A stretch of 64,000 nucleotides of DNA from Streptococcus parasanguinis ATCC 15912 (GCF_000164675.2 NC_015678.1:1364001-1428000), one strand, 5' to 3'. Numbered from the stretch's first letter, positions 35,979 through 49,261 are shown. The notes: generated by a model from the letters alone, not told the origin. Made by a program: numbers and translations.

Positions 35979-38900
35979 TTACTCTTCATCTTTTCTTTTT
36001 TTTGAGATTAGTAAACCACCTGTTAGAGCAGATAGGATTGCCAAGACAATTGATGCTACTGATTGTTCTTCACCTGTATTTGGAAGTTCTCCAGATTCAG
36101 ATTTCTTAGAAGAAATAGTTGCTACTCGTCTTTGGCGAACAGGTTGAACCTTGATTAAATCTAGTTCAGATTTATCAGCTAATGTAGTACCACCTGCCTT
36201 AACTGGGTTCACAACTGGCGCTGTTGGAGTTGTCTTATCATCTGCTTTCGCTACTGTTGCTGTAGTTGGAGTAGATGTATTACCTGCATCATCTGTCGCT
36301 GTTACAGATACTGTGGTGCCTTCCTTCAAGCCACTGACTGGAACGCTGAAGTTACCATCTTGGTCAGCTTTAGCTGAAACTTTAGAACCATCTGGAAGAG
36401 TGACTTCCACAGTTGATCCCGCTTCAGCTGTACCTGTTACTGCAGTATCACCTGCCTTAACTGGGTTCACAACTGGTGCTGTCGGAGCTATCTTATCATC
36501 TGCTTTCGCTACTGTTGCTGTAGTTGGAGTAGATGTATTACCTGCATCATCTGTCGCTGTTACAGATACTGTGGTGCCTTCCTTCAAGCCACTGACTGGA
36601 ACGCTGAAGTTACCATCTTGGTCAGCTTTAGCTGAAACTTTAGAACCATCTGGAAGAGTGACTTCCACAGTTGATCCCGCTTCAGCTGTACCTGTTACTG
36701 TAGTATCACCTGCCTTAACTGGGTTCACAACTGGTGCTGTCGGAGCTGTTGTATCTTGAAGTTTTCTAAAGATATGAGTTACAGTACCTTCAGTTTCATC
36801 AGTTAGAGTTCTAACAAATACATAACCATCAATCTCACCATGTTCAAATGCTTCATTAGATTCACCTAATTCAGATGGAGCTTTTGCATCTGCTGGTTTC
36901 AATTCATTACCATCTTCATCAACCCATTTAGTAATGATTAATTTCGGCAAATCAAATGAATCTGGTAATTCACCTTTTTCTGAAGAATAGACAGTCTTAG
37001 CACCTGTAAGAGTTGCTGTTGTACCATCTGGGAACGTTACGGTTGTGTCACCATTCGCTGATACTTCCGCTTGTGCTCCTGGGTTCGCTGCTTCTACTGC
37101 GGCTTTAACGGCATCTTTTTCTGGTTGAGTTAAGGCTGTTGTATCTTGAACTGGTGTCTTAGTCGTTGGAGCTTTAACACCTTTAGAATCAGCTTCTTTA
37201 ACTGTTTGAGCACCTGTAAGAGTTGCTGTTGTACCATCTGGGAACGTTACGGTTGTGTCACCATTCGCTGATACTTCCGCTTGTGCTCCTGGGTTCGCTG
37301 CTTCTACTGCGGCTTTAACGGCATCTTTTTCTGGTTGAGTTAAGGCTGTTGTATCTTGAACTGGTGTCTTAGTCGTTGGAGCTTTAACACCTTTAGAATC
37401 AGCTTCTTTAACTGTTTGAGCACCTGTAAGAGTTGCTGTTGTACCATCTGGGAACGTTACGGTTGTGTCACCATTCGCTGATACTTCCGCTTGTGCTCCT
37501 GGGTTCGCTGCTTCTACTGCGGCTTTAACGGCATCTTTTTCTGGTTGAGTTAAGGCTGTTGTATCTTGAACTGGTGTCTTAGTCGTTGGAGCTTTAACAC
37601 CTTTAGAATCAGCTTCTTTAACTGTTTGAGCACCTGTAAGAGTTGCTGTTGTACCATCTGGGAACGTTACGGTTGTGTCACCATTCGCTGATACTTCCGC
37701 TTGTGCTCCTGGGTTCGCTGCTTCTACTGCGGCTTTAACGGCATCTTTTTCTGGTTGAGTTAAGGCTGTTGTATCTTGAACTGGTGTCTTAGTCGTTGGA
37801 GCTTTAACACCTTTAGAATCAGCTTCTTTAACTGTTTGAGCACCTGTAAGAGTTGCTGTTGTACCATCTGGGAACGTTACGGTTGTGTCACCATTCGCTG
37901 ATACTTCCGCTTGTGCTCCTGGGTTCGCTGCTTCTACTGCGGCTTTAACGGCATCTTTTCTGGTTGAGTTAAGGCTGTTGTATCTTGAACTGGTGTCTTA
38001 GTCGTTGGAGCTTTAACACCTTTAGAATCAGCTTCTTTAACTGTTTGAGCACCTGTAAGAGTTGCTGTTGTACCATCTGGGAACGTTACGGTTGTGTCAC
38101 CATTCGCTGATACTTCCGCTTGTGCTCCTGGGTTCGCTGCTTCTACTGCGGCTTTTAACGGCATCTTTTTTCTGGTTGAGTTTAAGGCTGTTGTATCTTG
38201 AACTGGTGTCTTAGTCGTTGGAGCTTTTAACACCTTTAGAATCAGCTTCTTTAACTGTTTGAGCACCTGTAAGAGTTGCTGTTGTACCATCTGGGAACGT
38301 TACGGTTGTGTCACCATTCGCTGATACTTCCGCTTGTGCTCCTGGGTTCGCTGCTTCTACTGCGGCTTTAACGGCATCTTTTTTCTGGTTGAGTTAAGGC
38401 TGTTGTATCTTGAACTGGTGTCTTAGTCGTTGGAGCTTTAACACCTTTAGAATCAGCTTCTTTAACTGTTTGAGCACCTGTAAGAGTTGCTGTTGTACCA
38501 TCTGGGAACGTTACGGTTGTGTCACCATTCGCTGATACTTCCGCTTGTGCTCCTGGGTTCGCTGCTTCTACTGCGGCTTTAACGGCATCTTTTTCTGGTT
38601 GAGTTAAGGCTGTTGTATCTTGAACTGGTGTCTTAGTCGTTGGAGCTTTAACACCTTTAGAATCAGCTTCTTTAACTGTTTGAGCACCTGTAAGAGTTGC
38701 TGTTGTACCATCTGGGAACGTTACGGTTGTGTCACCATTCGCTGATACTTCCGCTTGTGCTCCTGGGTTCGCTGCTTCTACTGCGGCTTTAACGGCATCT
38801 TTTTCTGGTTGAGTTAAGGCTGTTGTATCTTGAACTGGTGTCTTAGTCGTTGGAGCTTTAACACCTTTAGAATCAGCTTCTTTAAATACATACTTCAGTA

Positions 38901-40494
38901 ACTGTCCACCACTTCTAAGTGTTACAGTATTGGCTCCCGAGTTATATGTTTCTGCTTTATCAGAATTAACTTCTTTAAGTGTATAACCTTTAGCTTTTAT
39001 TTTCGTAATAGCTTTTTGTACTGCTTCGATATTACTCAAATTAACAACTTGATCTCTATCTCCTGGGATCGCACTACTTGCTGCGAGCTCATTACCCGCT
39101 TCATCATAAAAGGCTACTTGTACAATTTGTGGTGCTGTAAACTCAAATTTTTCGATTTGTACACGTTGCAAGTTGGTACCAGAACCTGTACTTCCTAAGA
39201 ATGACAAAGCATAAGTTGCATTTGAGTTATTAAGAGCAGTCTTAGCATTTGGTGCAATGGTTGAAGCATTCGCAGTCTTCAAATTAGTTGACCATTTTTC
39301 ATTACCGTAAGTTACAATAAACTCTTTTGTTTGACCTTTATATTCGATTTTAAAATCTACCCATTGACCATTTGGATTTGGATTTAATGCTTTCGCATCA
39401 CCTACAGTCGTTACTCTTCCTGCAGCATTTGATGAGTAGAAGGCACCAAAAGCATTACTTCTCCATGCATTACCACCATATTTAGGGTCAGCTGGCGCAT
39501 TGTGGCTAGCATTTGGAGTAGTTGTATTATGCCATGAGTCAAGTTTGAAACCGAAGGCGTTTTTAATAGTCCCCATACCGATGGAAGCACCAGATTGACC
39601 AATAGTATCTACATTCCCTGTATGGAAAACGAAACCGACTCCATCTCCACCATCTCGACCATTTACTTGATGTCCTTCATATTTATCACCAATATCTACC
39701 TTACCAGTAAAGGTAAAGTCTTCCTTAGGATCGATTTTAAAACGAAGGTAAGCACTACCAACTTGACCAGATACATCATCTGTTAATTTAATCGTACCTG
39801 ACGTTTCATCATAATTTGCCGTACCACCTTCTTTAAAGAAACTATCAAAGTTATCTTTCGTTACTGTAACACGATCAAGCCTTGTTTCGTCCACTGCACG
39901 TGATGTGCCCTCAGAAAGTGATCGCCTATTTCTTACTCTAGTAGTAGTTGTTGCTTCTGTAGTTACTCCAGACGTCGCCTCAGTAGCCACTGTAGTAGCT
40001 TCTTTAACACTTGCTACAGCTTGAGTCAAACGTTCAACACTTTGATTAACTTCTGCTTGGCTTGCAGTTCCGTCAGCAACTAATGCTTCTGCTTCTGCAA
40101 TTGCTGCTGCCACTTCAGCTTTAACTGAAGCTTCTTGACCATCCAAGTTTTTAGCTTTTGCTTGGGCCAAAACAACCTCTAATTTAGTTTTATCAACTAA
40201 AGGTAATGACGGTACTGTCTCAGCTCCTGTTGAAGCTGTCGTTGCTGAAGTAGCTGTACTCGTTTCAGTTGATGTAGTCACTGCCGGAGCCACATAGGTA
40301 GTTGAATTCCCAGTGGCTTCCGATGAAGTAGGTACTGTAGCTTCAGCCTTATCTTCAACACTATCAGCTTTAACTGTTGGAGCAGCTAAAGTAGCCCCAA
40401 TCGCAAAGACAAGCGAACAACCAAACAAGAAATGCTTCCCTTTTTTGATCATCCGCCAGTTTTTTTGTTGTGCATTCTTTCGATTAAAATACAT
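35979..40494 (-). pseudogene. L-type lectin LPXTG adhesin; frame broken by homopolymer indels
   Basis: As written the frame breaks near 38.4 kb, but the pieces belong together. A KxGKxW-like signal (WRMIKKGKHFLFGC, ATG 40494 after AAAAGGAG) is followed by a FIVAR-like helical segment, RVRNRRSL, and an L-type lectin domain (about 210-470, with DGVGFVFH and FGFKLDSWHN). Nine 70-residue repeats (GVKAPTTKTPVQDTT...VTFPDGTTATLTGAQ) follow, then a MucBP-like segment, two complete Big_6 Ig repeats and LPNTGEEQSV with a membrane segment. Six one-base changes, all in T runs (37956, 38153, 38166, 38181, 38225, 38379), add up to +4 and exactly explain the frame difference; removing them gives about 1503 residues. 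I think they are sequencing errors. Role inferred: carbohydrate-binding adhesin. Confidence 0.85.
37000..38882. repeat. Nine tandem 210-bp coding repeats
   Basis: GTATCTTGAA recurs at 37141, 37351, 37561, 37771, 37980, 38193, 38405, 38615 and 38825. Intact units are 210 bp and appear identical. The three odd spacings (209, 213 and 212) come only from T-run length changes. Each unit codes a 70-residue Rib/alpha-like module. Confidence 0.93.
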
Positions 40495-40583
40495 CAAACA
40501 ATCTCCTTTTTTATATTCCACTTATTTTAACAAATATTACTACATATGTCTATTTATTTGTACTTATAAAAATTGACTCTATA

Positions 40584-40638
40584 ATTTCTGTAGTGGGTAA
40601 AACTATCATAGAAATTACGGAGCCTATTTTGCTGTAGA
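40584..40638. repeat. 55-bp intergenic repeat, copy 2
   Basis: This is the partner of 35851-35905. The two copies lie on either side of the lectin-adhesin gene, both in the same orientation. Confidence 0.6.
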
Positions 40639-40653
40639 AAAAGGTCAAAAATA

Positions 40654-40830
40654 AGAGGCTGGGACAAAAGTCCTAGCCTCTCAATTGTTTTTGGATTGTC
40701 GAGCAAGACGCAGTGGTTGAGTGGGCTCTACTACGCTGATTTCATCAGCTTTTACAGCCCTACTCAACTGTGCGGAGGTGGGACGACGAAATCGAATTCT
40801 AACGAATTACCGATTTCTGTCCCACTCTCT
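40654..40830. repeat. Palindromic intergenic element, copy 2
   Basis: This copy is nearly identical to the one at 59013-59189, including the AT-rich arm GAAATCG...CGATTTC. Its outer ends AGAGGCTGGGACA and TGTCCCACTCTCT form imperfect terminal inverted repeats. It lies 50 bp 3' of the Muc_B2 protein gene, and on the minus strand it ends in GAGGCTAGGAC...GTCCCAGCCTC with a T-rich tail, a working terminator design. Confidence 0.9.
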
Positions 40831-41019
40831 CCTTAATAATTGCATAATACCCTTCAACCGAAATTTGGTTGGGCAATCAATTATTCATTTTCATCTCTTT
40901 TGCGTTTTGCAAGACCTGCTAAACCTACTAAACCAAGTGCAGCACCTAACAGAGTTACTGTGCTTGCATCAGTCACACCTGTTTCTGGTAAAGCTGGTGC
41001 TTTTGGAGCATCAGGTGTT

Positions 41020-41150
41020 GCTGGTTTTGTTGGTTCTGGCTTCACTGGTTCTGGCTTCACTGGTTCTGGTTTAACTGGATCTGGCTTCACTGGTTCTGGT
41101 TTAACCGGATCTGGTTTCACTGGATCTGGTTTCACTGGATCTGGTTGAGG
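41020..41150. repeat. KPDPV/KPEPV coding repeats (stalk)
   Basis: A 15-bp unit (GGTTTCACTGGATCT and variants) repeats about eight times and encodes a Pro-rich stalk before LPETG. Confidence 0.85.
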
Positions 41151-41999
41151 AGTTGGGACAGCTTTCTTTCTATACAAGACAATTGTCACAAAATCTTTAC
41201 TTTCAGCTGTTAAACCAGTGATGGCATCCACCACCAGTGGACTTGCTTCATAACCTTCAATAACAGGAGATGTTACTGCATCAAAAGTTGTGTCTCCATT
41301 ATCTGCAACCCAAGAAGTAGCACTAAGGACTTCATTGGTTGCTGGATTTACCATCACCACCCGACGGAAAGTTACTTGGTCTGTATGATCTGGAGCCAGA
41401 GTTTCTCCCGTAATAGCATCTTTATAGTGAATAGTTTCGTTAACTACTTTGGCCTCTTGACGAGGGACAGCTTGAAGTTCCAAAAGAATGGTGGTGTTGC
41501 GACCAATCGCATCTGGATCTGTTGGATTATTCGGATCTACAGTTCCTGCAGTTGCATCGTACCCATAGACTGTTTGGCCTTCTTTGATCTTGTAACCAGC
41601 TGGAATTGCAGGAAGTGCTGTAGGAGCTGCCTTTGTTGCATCTGTTTCGTTGTTCTTATAGATTGTTTCCGCCAAGACATTTCCATTTTGGTCTACCAAC
41701 TGAATATTACCAAGCTTGAATAATTGAATTTTTTTAGCAAAATTCTTATCAACTTCTACGGAACCATAACCATCCTCCGGTATATACAGAATCGCATCAA
41801 CCTCTTTCACCTTTGTGTAGGCTCCTGGAGTTACAGGCGTAGGAACTTTAATAAATGTATAGCTACCACTTGAAGGCACCTCTGGGGCATCTGCTAAGGC
41901 ACGACGTGAACGTGTCCGCGGTGCTACACTTTCCAAACTTGCTACTTCTGTATGAGATACAGGAGCGTCTGCCAAGGAACGACGTGAGCGAGTTCGTGG

Positions 42000-44900
42000 A
42001 GTATTTGGCTCATTATCTGAAATTGGAGTCGCACTAACAAACTTCCATGCCTGAGGTGTCATTTCTCCAGTTACCAAATTGACAAGGACAATCCGCTCGA
42101 AGACCACTCGTTCACGGACCGGTTTCGGTACGATAATGCCTTCTTCTTTAGTAAAGTAACTTACAGTACGTGTCGCAGTGGCACGACGATTTAAGATCTT
42201 ATCAACGTTCTTCGGCCAATTTGGTGTGTTTGGATCTGTTGGATCGTATGGGGTATCAGGAGTTGGATTTGGATCCTCTGGCCCCACTGGTACCACACGT
42301 TCACGTACAACTACCGTGAATTCTTGATCTACTGATGCATCAAAGTCGAAGTTCTTGCTTGAAGCACTTGTGAAGCCATCACTTACCAACTCGTAACCTT
42401 TACGATGGAGTTCGTTAATCTTATCAGTAGTGGTGTAGGCAATCACTTCACCCGATTTACCATTAACAGTATCACGAGCTACCTCTACATTACCTTTTTC
42501 ATTGATATACTTGATGATCGCTTTTTGTGCATCTTTGACATAGGTTACAACTTCTATAGTATCTGCAGCTCCGGCTTGTACTCCTGACACAGCTGGCACA
42601 ACCAATTTATCTGCTGTATAACCCTTAATCACTGGTGATGTAACAGCATCAAAGGTGTCATCTGTTGTTGTCCAAGGACGGTAATCAATGTGACCTGTTA
42701 CCAAATTGACATAAGCGAAGCGTTTGAAGTGAAGTGTTTCTGACACATCTTCTTTCGCTTTTGAACCATCTTCGTAGACATATTTCACAGTACGAGTGAC
42801 ATCATCTTTGTTAACAATGTCTTTAACTGGATCTGGCCATTTTGGTGTATCTGGATCTTTTGGATCAACTGGTTTGTCTGGGGTTGGAGTTGGTTTGTCT
42901 GGATCGATTGGTTCGATACGTTCACGAAGAACCACGGTAAATTCTTGATCCACTGATGCATCGAAGTCGAAGTTCTTGCTTGAAGCACTTGTGAAGCCAT
43001 CGCTTACCAATTCATAACCTTGACGTTTGTATGATGAAATCTTAGCTGCTGTGCTGTAGTCAATTGCTTCACCGGATTTACCAGCAACTGCATCACGACT
43101 CAACTCTACATTGCCTTTTTCATTGACATACTTGATGATCGCTTTTTGTGCATCTTTGACATAGGTGACAACTTCTACAGTATCTGCAGCTCCGGCTTGT
43201 ACACCTGATACAGCTGGCACAACCAATTTATCTGCTGTGTAACCTTTAATCACTGGTGATGTAACGGCATCAAAGGTGTCATCTGTTGTTGTCCAAGGAC
43301 GGTAATCAATGTGGCCTGTTACCAAATTGACATAAGCGAAGCGTTTGAAGTGAAGTGTTTCTGACACATCTTCTTTCGCTTTTGAACCATCTTCGTAGAC
43401 ATATTTCACAGTACGAGTGACATCATCTTTGTTAACAACGTCTTTGACTGGATCTGGCCATTTTGGTGTATCTGGATCGTTTGGATCAACTGGTTTGTCT
43501 GGAGTTGGAGTTGGTTTGTCTGGATCGATTGGTTCGATACGTTCACGAAGAACAACGGTGAATTCTTGATCCACTGATGCATCGAAGTCGAAGTTCTTGC
43601 TTGAAGCACTTGTGAAGCCATCGCTTACCAATTCATAACCTTGACGTTTGTATGATGAAATCTTAGTCGCTGTGCTGTAGTCAATTGCTTCACCTGATTT
43701 ACCAGCAACTGCATCACGACTCAACTCAACATTGCCTTTTTCATTAACATACTTGATGATTGCTTTTTGTGCATCTTTAACGTAGGTGACAACTTCTACA
43801 GTATCTGCAGCTCCGGCTTGTACACCTGACACAGCTGGCACAACCAATTTATCTGCGGTGTAACCTGGGATCACTGGTGATGTAACGGCATCAAAGGTGT
43901 CATCTGTTGTTGTCCAAGGACGGTAATCAATGTGACCTGTTACCAAGTTGACATAAGCGAAGCGTTTGAAGCGAAGTGTTTCTGACACATCTTCTTTCGC
44001 TTTTGAGCCATCTTCGTAGACATATTTCACAGTACGAGTGACATCATCTTTGTTAACAACATCTTTGACTGGATCTGGCCATTTTGGTGTATCTGGATCG
44101 TTTGGATCAACTGGTTTGTCTGGGGTTGGAGTTGGTTTGTCTGGATCGATTGGTTCGATACGTTCACGAAGAACCACGGTGAATTCTTGGTCAAATGCTG
44201 TATCAAAGTCAAAGTTCTTGTTTGAAGCACTTGTGAAGCCATCACTTACCAATTCGTAACCTTGACGTTTGTATGATGAAATCTTAGTTGCTGTGCTGTA
44301 GTTGATAGCATCACCTGATTTACCAAGAACTTCATCACGACTCAACTCAACATTGCCTTTTTCATTGACATACTTGATGATCGCTTTTTGTGCATCTTTA
44401 ACGTAGGTCACAGTTTCTTCAATATCAGGCGCTGTAGGTTCAACCCCTGTTACGGCAGGGATCATATTTTTATCAGCCGTATATCCTTTGATAGTTGGTG
44501 TAAGTACAGAGTCAAATGTTCGATCATTTGAAGTCCATTGACGATATTCTACATGACCTGTTACCAAGTTAACATAAGCGAAACGTTTAAAGTAAAGTGT
44601 TTCAGTAACATCGTCCTTCGCTTTTGAACCATCTTCATAAACATAATGGATTGTCCGAGTTACAGTTTCTTTATTGACAATATCCTTGACTGGATCTGGC
44701 CATTTTGGTGTATCTGGATCATTTGGATCAACTGGTTTGTCTGGGGTTGGGGTTGGTTTATCTGGATCGATTGGTTCGATACGTTCACGAAGCGTTACGA
44801 CAAATTCTTGATCCACTGATGCATCAAAGTCAAAGTTCTTATTGACAGAATTTGTGAAACCATCATTCACCAATTCGTAACCTTGACGTTTGTATGATGA

Positions 44901-47900
44901 AATCTTAGCTGCTGTGCTGTAGTCAATTGCTTCACCGGATTTACCAGCAACTGCATCACGACTCAACTCAACATTGCCTTTTTCATTAACATACTTGATG
45001 ATTGCTTTTTGTGCATCTTTAACGTAGGTTACAACTTCTACAGTATCTGTAGCTCCAGCTTGTACACCTGACACAGCTGGCACAACCAATTTATCTGCTG
45101 TGTAACCTTTAATCACTGGTGATGTAACGGCATCAAAGGTGTCATCTGTTGTTGTCCAAGGACGGTAATCAATGTGACCTGTTACCAAGTTGACATAGGA
45201 GAAGCGTTTGAAGTGAAGTGTTTCAGTAACATCATTCTTCGCTTTTGAGCCATCTTCGTAGACATATTTCACAGTACGAGTGACATCATCTTTGTTAACA
45301 ACGTCTTTGACTGGATCTGGCCATTTTGGTGTATCTGGATCGTTTGGATCAACTGGTTTGTCTGGGGTTGGAGTTGGTTTGTCTGGATCGATTGGTTCGA
45401 TACGTTCACGAAGAACAACGGTGAATTCTTGATCCACTGATGCATCGAAGTCGAAGTTCTTGCTTGAAGCACTTGTGAAGCCATCGCTTACCAATTCGTA
45501 ACCTTGGCGTTTGTATGATGAAATCTTAGCTGCTGTGCTGTAGTCAATTGCTTCACCGGATTTACCAGCAACTGCATCACGACTCAACTCAACATTGCCT
45601 TTTTTCATTAACATACTTGATGATTGCTTTTTTGTGCATCTTTAACGTAGGTGACAACTTCTACAGTATCTGCAGCTCCAGCTTGTACACCTGACACAGC
45701 TGGCACAACCAATTTATCTGCTGTGTAACCTTTAATCACTGGTGATGTAACAGCATCGAAGGTGTCATCTGTTGTTGTCCAAGGACGGTAATCAATGTGG
45801 CCTGTTACCAAGTTGACATAAGCGAAGCGTTTGAAGTGAAGTGTTTCTGACACATCTTCTTTCGCTTTTGAGCCATCTTCGTAGACATATTTCACAGTAC
45901 GAGTGACATCATCTTTGTTAACAACATCTTTGACTGGATCTGGCCATTTTGGTGTATCTGGATCGTTTGGATCAACTGGTTTGTCTGGGGTTGGAGTTGG
46001 TTTGTCTGGATCGATTGGTTCGATACGTTCACGAAGAACCACGGTGAATTCTTGGTCAAATGCTGTATCAAAGTCAAAGTTCTTGTTTGAAGCACTTGTG
46101 AAGCCATCACTTACCAATTCGTAACCTTGACGTTTGTATGATGAAATCTTAGTTGCTGTGCTGTAGTTGATAGCATCACCTGATTTACCAAGAACTTCAT
46201 CACGACTCAACTCAACATTGCCTTTTTCATTGACATACTTGATGATCGCTTTTTGTGCATCTTTAACGTAGGTCACAGTTTCTTCAATATCAGGCGCTGT
46301 AGGTTCAACCCCTGTTACGGCAGGGATCATATTTTTATCAGCCGTATATCCTTTGATAGTTGGTGTAAGTACAGAGTCAAATGTTCGATCATTTGAAGTC
46401 CATTGACGATATTCTACATGACCTGTTACCAAGTTAACATAAGCGAAACGTTTAAAGTAAAGTGTTTCAGTAACATCGTCCTTCGCTTTTGAACCATCTT
46501 CATAAACATAATGGATTGTCCGAGTTACAGTTTCTTTATTGACAATATCCTTGACTGGATCTGGCCATTTTGGTGTATCTGGATCATTTGGATCAACTGG
46601 TTTGTCTGGGGTTGGGGTTGGTTTATCTGGATCGATTGGTTCGATACGTTCACGAAGCGTTACGACAAATTCTTGATCCACTGATGCATCAAAGTCAAAG
46701 TTCTTATTGACAGAATTTGTGAAACCATCATTCACCAATTCGTAACCTTGACGTTTGTATGATGAAATCTTAGCTGCTGTGCTGTAGTCAATTGCTTCAC
46801 CGGATTTACCAGCAACTGCATCACGACTCAACTCAACATTGCCTTTTTCATTAACATACTTGATGATTGCTTTTTGTGCATCTTTAACGTAGGTTACAAC
46901 TTCTACAGTATCTGTAGCTCCAGCTTGTACACCTGACACAGCTGGCACAACCAATTTATCTGCTGTGTAACCTTTAATCACTGGTGATGTAACGGCATCA
47001 AAGGTGTCATCTGTTGTTGTCCAAGGACGGTAATCAATGTGGCCTGTTACCAAATTGACATAAGCGAAGCGTTTGAAGTGAAGTGTTTCTGACACATCTT
47101 CTTTCGCTTTTGAACCATCTTCGTAGACATATTTCACAGTACGAGTGACATCATCTTTGTTAACAACGTCTTTGACTGGATCTGGCCATTTTGGTGTATC
47201 TGGATCGTTTGGATCAACTGGTTTGTCTGGAGTTGGAGTTGGTTTGTCTGGATCGATTGGTTCGATACGTTCACGAAGAACAACGGTGAATTCTTGATCC
47301 ACTGATGCATCGAAGTCGAAGTTCTTGCTTGAAGCACTTGTGAAGCCATCGCTTACCAATTCGTAACCTTGGCGTTTGTATGATGAAATCTTAGCTGCTG
47401 TGCTGTAGTCAATTGCTTCACCGGATTTACCAGCAACTGCATCACGACTCAACTCAACATTGCCTTTTTCATTAACATACTTGATGATTGCTTTTTGTGC
47501 ATCTTTAACGTAGGTGACAACTTCTACAGTATCTGCAGCTCCAGCTTGTACACCTGACACAGCTGGCACAACCAATTTATCTGCTGTGTAACCTTTAACC
47601 ACTGGTGATGTAACAGCATCGAAGGTGTCATCTGTTGTTGTCCAAGGACGGTAATCAATGTGGCCTGTTACCAAGTTGACATAAGCGAAGCGTTTGAAGT
47701 GAAGTGTTTCTGACACATCTTCTTTCGCTTTTGAGCCATCTTCGTAGACATATTTCACAGTACGAGTGACATCATCTTTGTTAACAACGTCTTTGACTGG
47801 ATCTGGCCATTTTGGTGTATCTGGATCTTTTGGATCGACCGGCTGATCTGGAGTTGGAGTTGGTTTGTCTGGATCGATTGGTTCGATACGTTCACGAAGA

Positions 47901-48130
47901 ACGACAGTAAATTCTTGATCCACTGATGCATCGAAGTCGAAGTTCTTATTAGCTGCATCATAGAAACCATCGCTTACTAATTCAAAACCACGACGACGAT
48001 AGGAGCTCACTTTTTCATTTGTGCTATAATCAATCGCTTCACCGGATTTACCGACTACTTCATCACGGCTCAATTCTACATTGCCATTTTCGTTCACATA
48101 TTTGATGATCGCTTTTTGAGCTTGTTTTAC
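42000..48130. repeat. Ten tandem 621-bp MucBP/Muc_B2 coding repeats
   Basis: Equivalent positions recur every 621 bp (for example 42785, 43406, 44027 and 47134, 47755). Units 2-4 and 5-7 form the same ordered triplet of variants (SASSK, NSVNK, SASNK), so a block of 1863 bp was duplicated. The last unit has a diverged second half. Confidence 0.92.
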
Positions 48131-49261
48131 AATGACAATTTTTGTATCTCTACCGATCGCATCTAAGTCATCTTTTTGGTTTGGATTCACCGTTTGGCGC
48201 GCCGCATCATAACCATACACATTTTGACCCGGTTTCACTTCCCAGCCAGTTGGGGCAGTAGGAACTTTTGTAAACCAGGCACGAGTTGGATCTGATGGAT
48301 CATTCTCATATTGTTTGTGTGCTGCATCAGCCTGGTTTGTAGCAATTTCTCCCGTCGGGGTGATATAGTTTCCTTGCTCATCAACCAATACAACTGATCC
48401 GAGTTTCTTGTACCATACTGCGAAGTTGAAATCTTCCAAATGATCTGGATCGACTACTAGGGCCTCAATACTGGCTTTATCTGCATAAAATCCAGGAAGG
48501 ATTGGTGTCATGACCTTCTTAAACTCATAATCTGGATTTTCTGACGTTCCAGCCCCCGCTTCACGGAAGCTACTACGTCTATTGTAGTTACGACGTCTTG
48601 CAATGTACGCTTCCAATGAAGAACGATATTGTTCTTGAGCTTCTTTTGAAAATGCAATATTAAAACCGCCGTCAGGATTTTCTGTAGCATTCTTAAGATC
48701 AAGACCAGGAACTTTTTTATCTACATCCAATTGCTCTTTCTTAAGATCAACTGGTTTATCTTCTGATTTTTTATCGGTAGAATCTGCTTTTTTCTCAGCT
48801 TCCTTCACTTCTGATTCTTCAGATTTCACTTCAGTTTCAGGTGCTTTTACTTCTGATACTGTTTCTTCCGTTTTCGCTTCGTTCTTGCTATCCTTGGCAT
48901 TTTCTTTCACTTCTGCCTGAGAAGCTTGTTCTTTAGCAGGTGTTTCTGTTTTTGCTTCTACCTTTGGTGCTTCCGCTTTTTCAGTAGATACCAAAGCCGC
49001 ATTAGCAGAATAAGTAGGTGCTTCTTGCGTAGATGCTTCTTGAGCAGAAACTGCCGACACCTTTGGTGCTTCTTGAGTCGAAGTCACAGGTGCTTTTGAG
49101 GCATCATCAATTTTCACTTCTGTATCTGCTGAAGCAATAGTTGTCCCTGCTAAAACTGATCCAATCAAAACAGAAGCAACACCTATAGAGTATTTCCGAA
49201 TTGAAAATCGTTGTTTCCTATCAAAATTCATTTTTTTCTCCTTTTTTCAAATTGAGTATTG

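Larger units (their letters stand above)
40881..49231 (-). pseudogene. Giant Muc_B2/MucBP LPXTG protein; frame split by two homopolymer insertions
   Basis: Two long frames (49231-45608 and 45614-40881) are one gene. The break holds two extra T (runs at 45600-45605 and 45628-45633, six instead of the five found in sister repeats), and the frames differ by exactly +2. Repaired, the protein has about 2782 residues: a YSIRK signal (FSIRKYSIGVASVLIG), a Glu/Lys/Ala-rich segment, an N-terminal domain, ten repeats of 207 residues, a second Arg-rich linker (RTRSRRSLADAP twice), another copy of the N-terminal-type domain (GQTVYGYDA), a KPDPVKPEPV stalk, and LPETG with a membrane segment. Each repeat couples a MucBP-type fold (IIKYVNEKGNVELSRD) to a Muc_B2 fold (YVNLVTGHIDYRPW). 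Role inferred: mucin or host-glycoprotein binding. Confidence 0.88.

Noticed and set aside
37000..38882. Possible CRISPR array
   Set aside because: The units are 210 bp, fully contiguous, without spacers and in coding frame.
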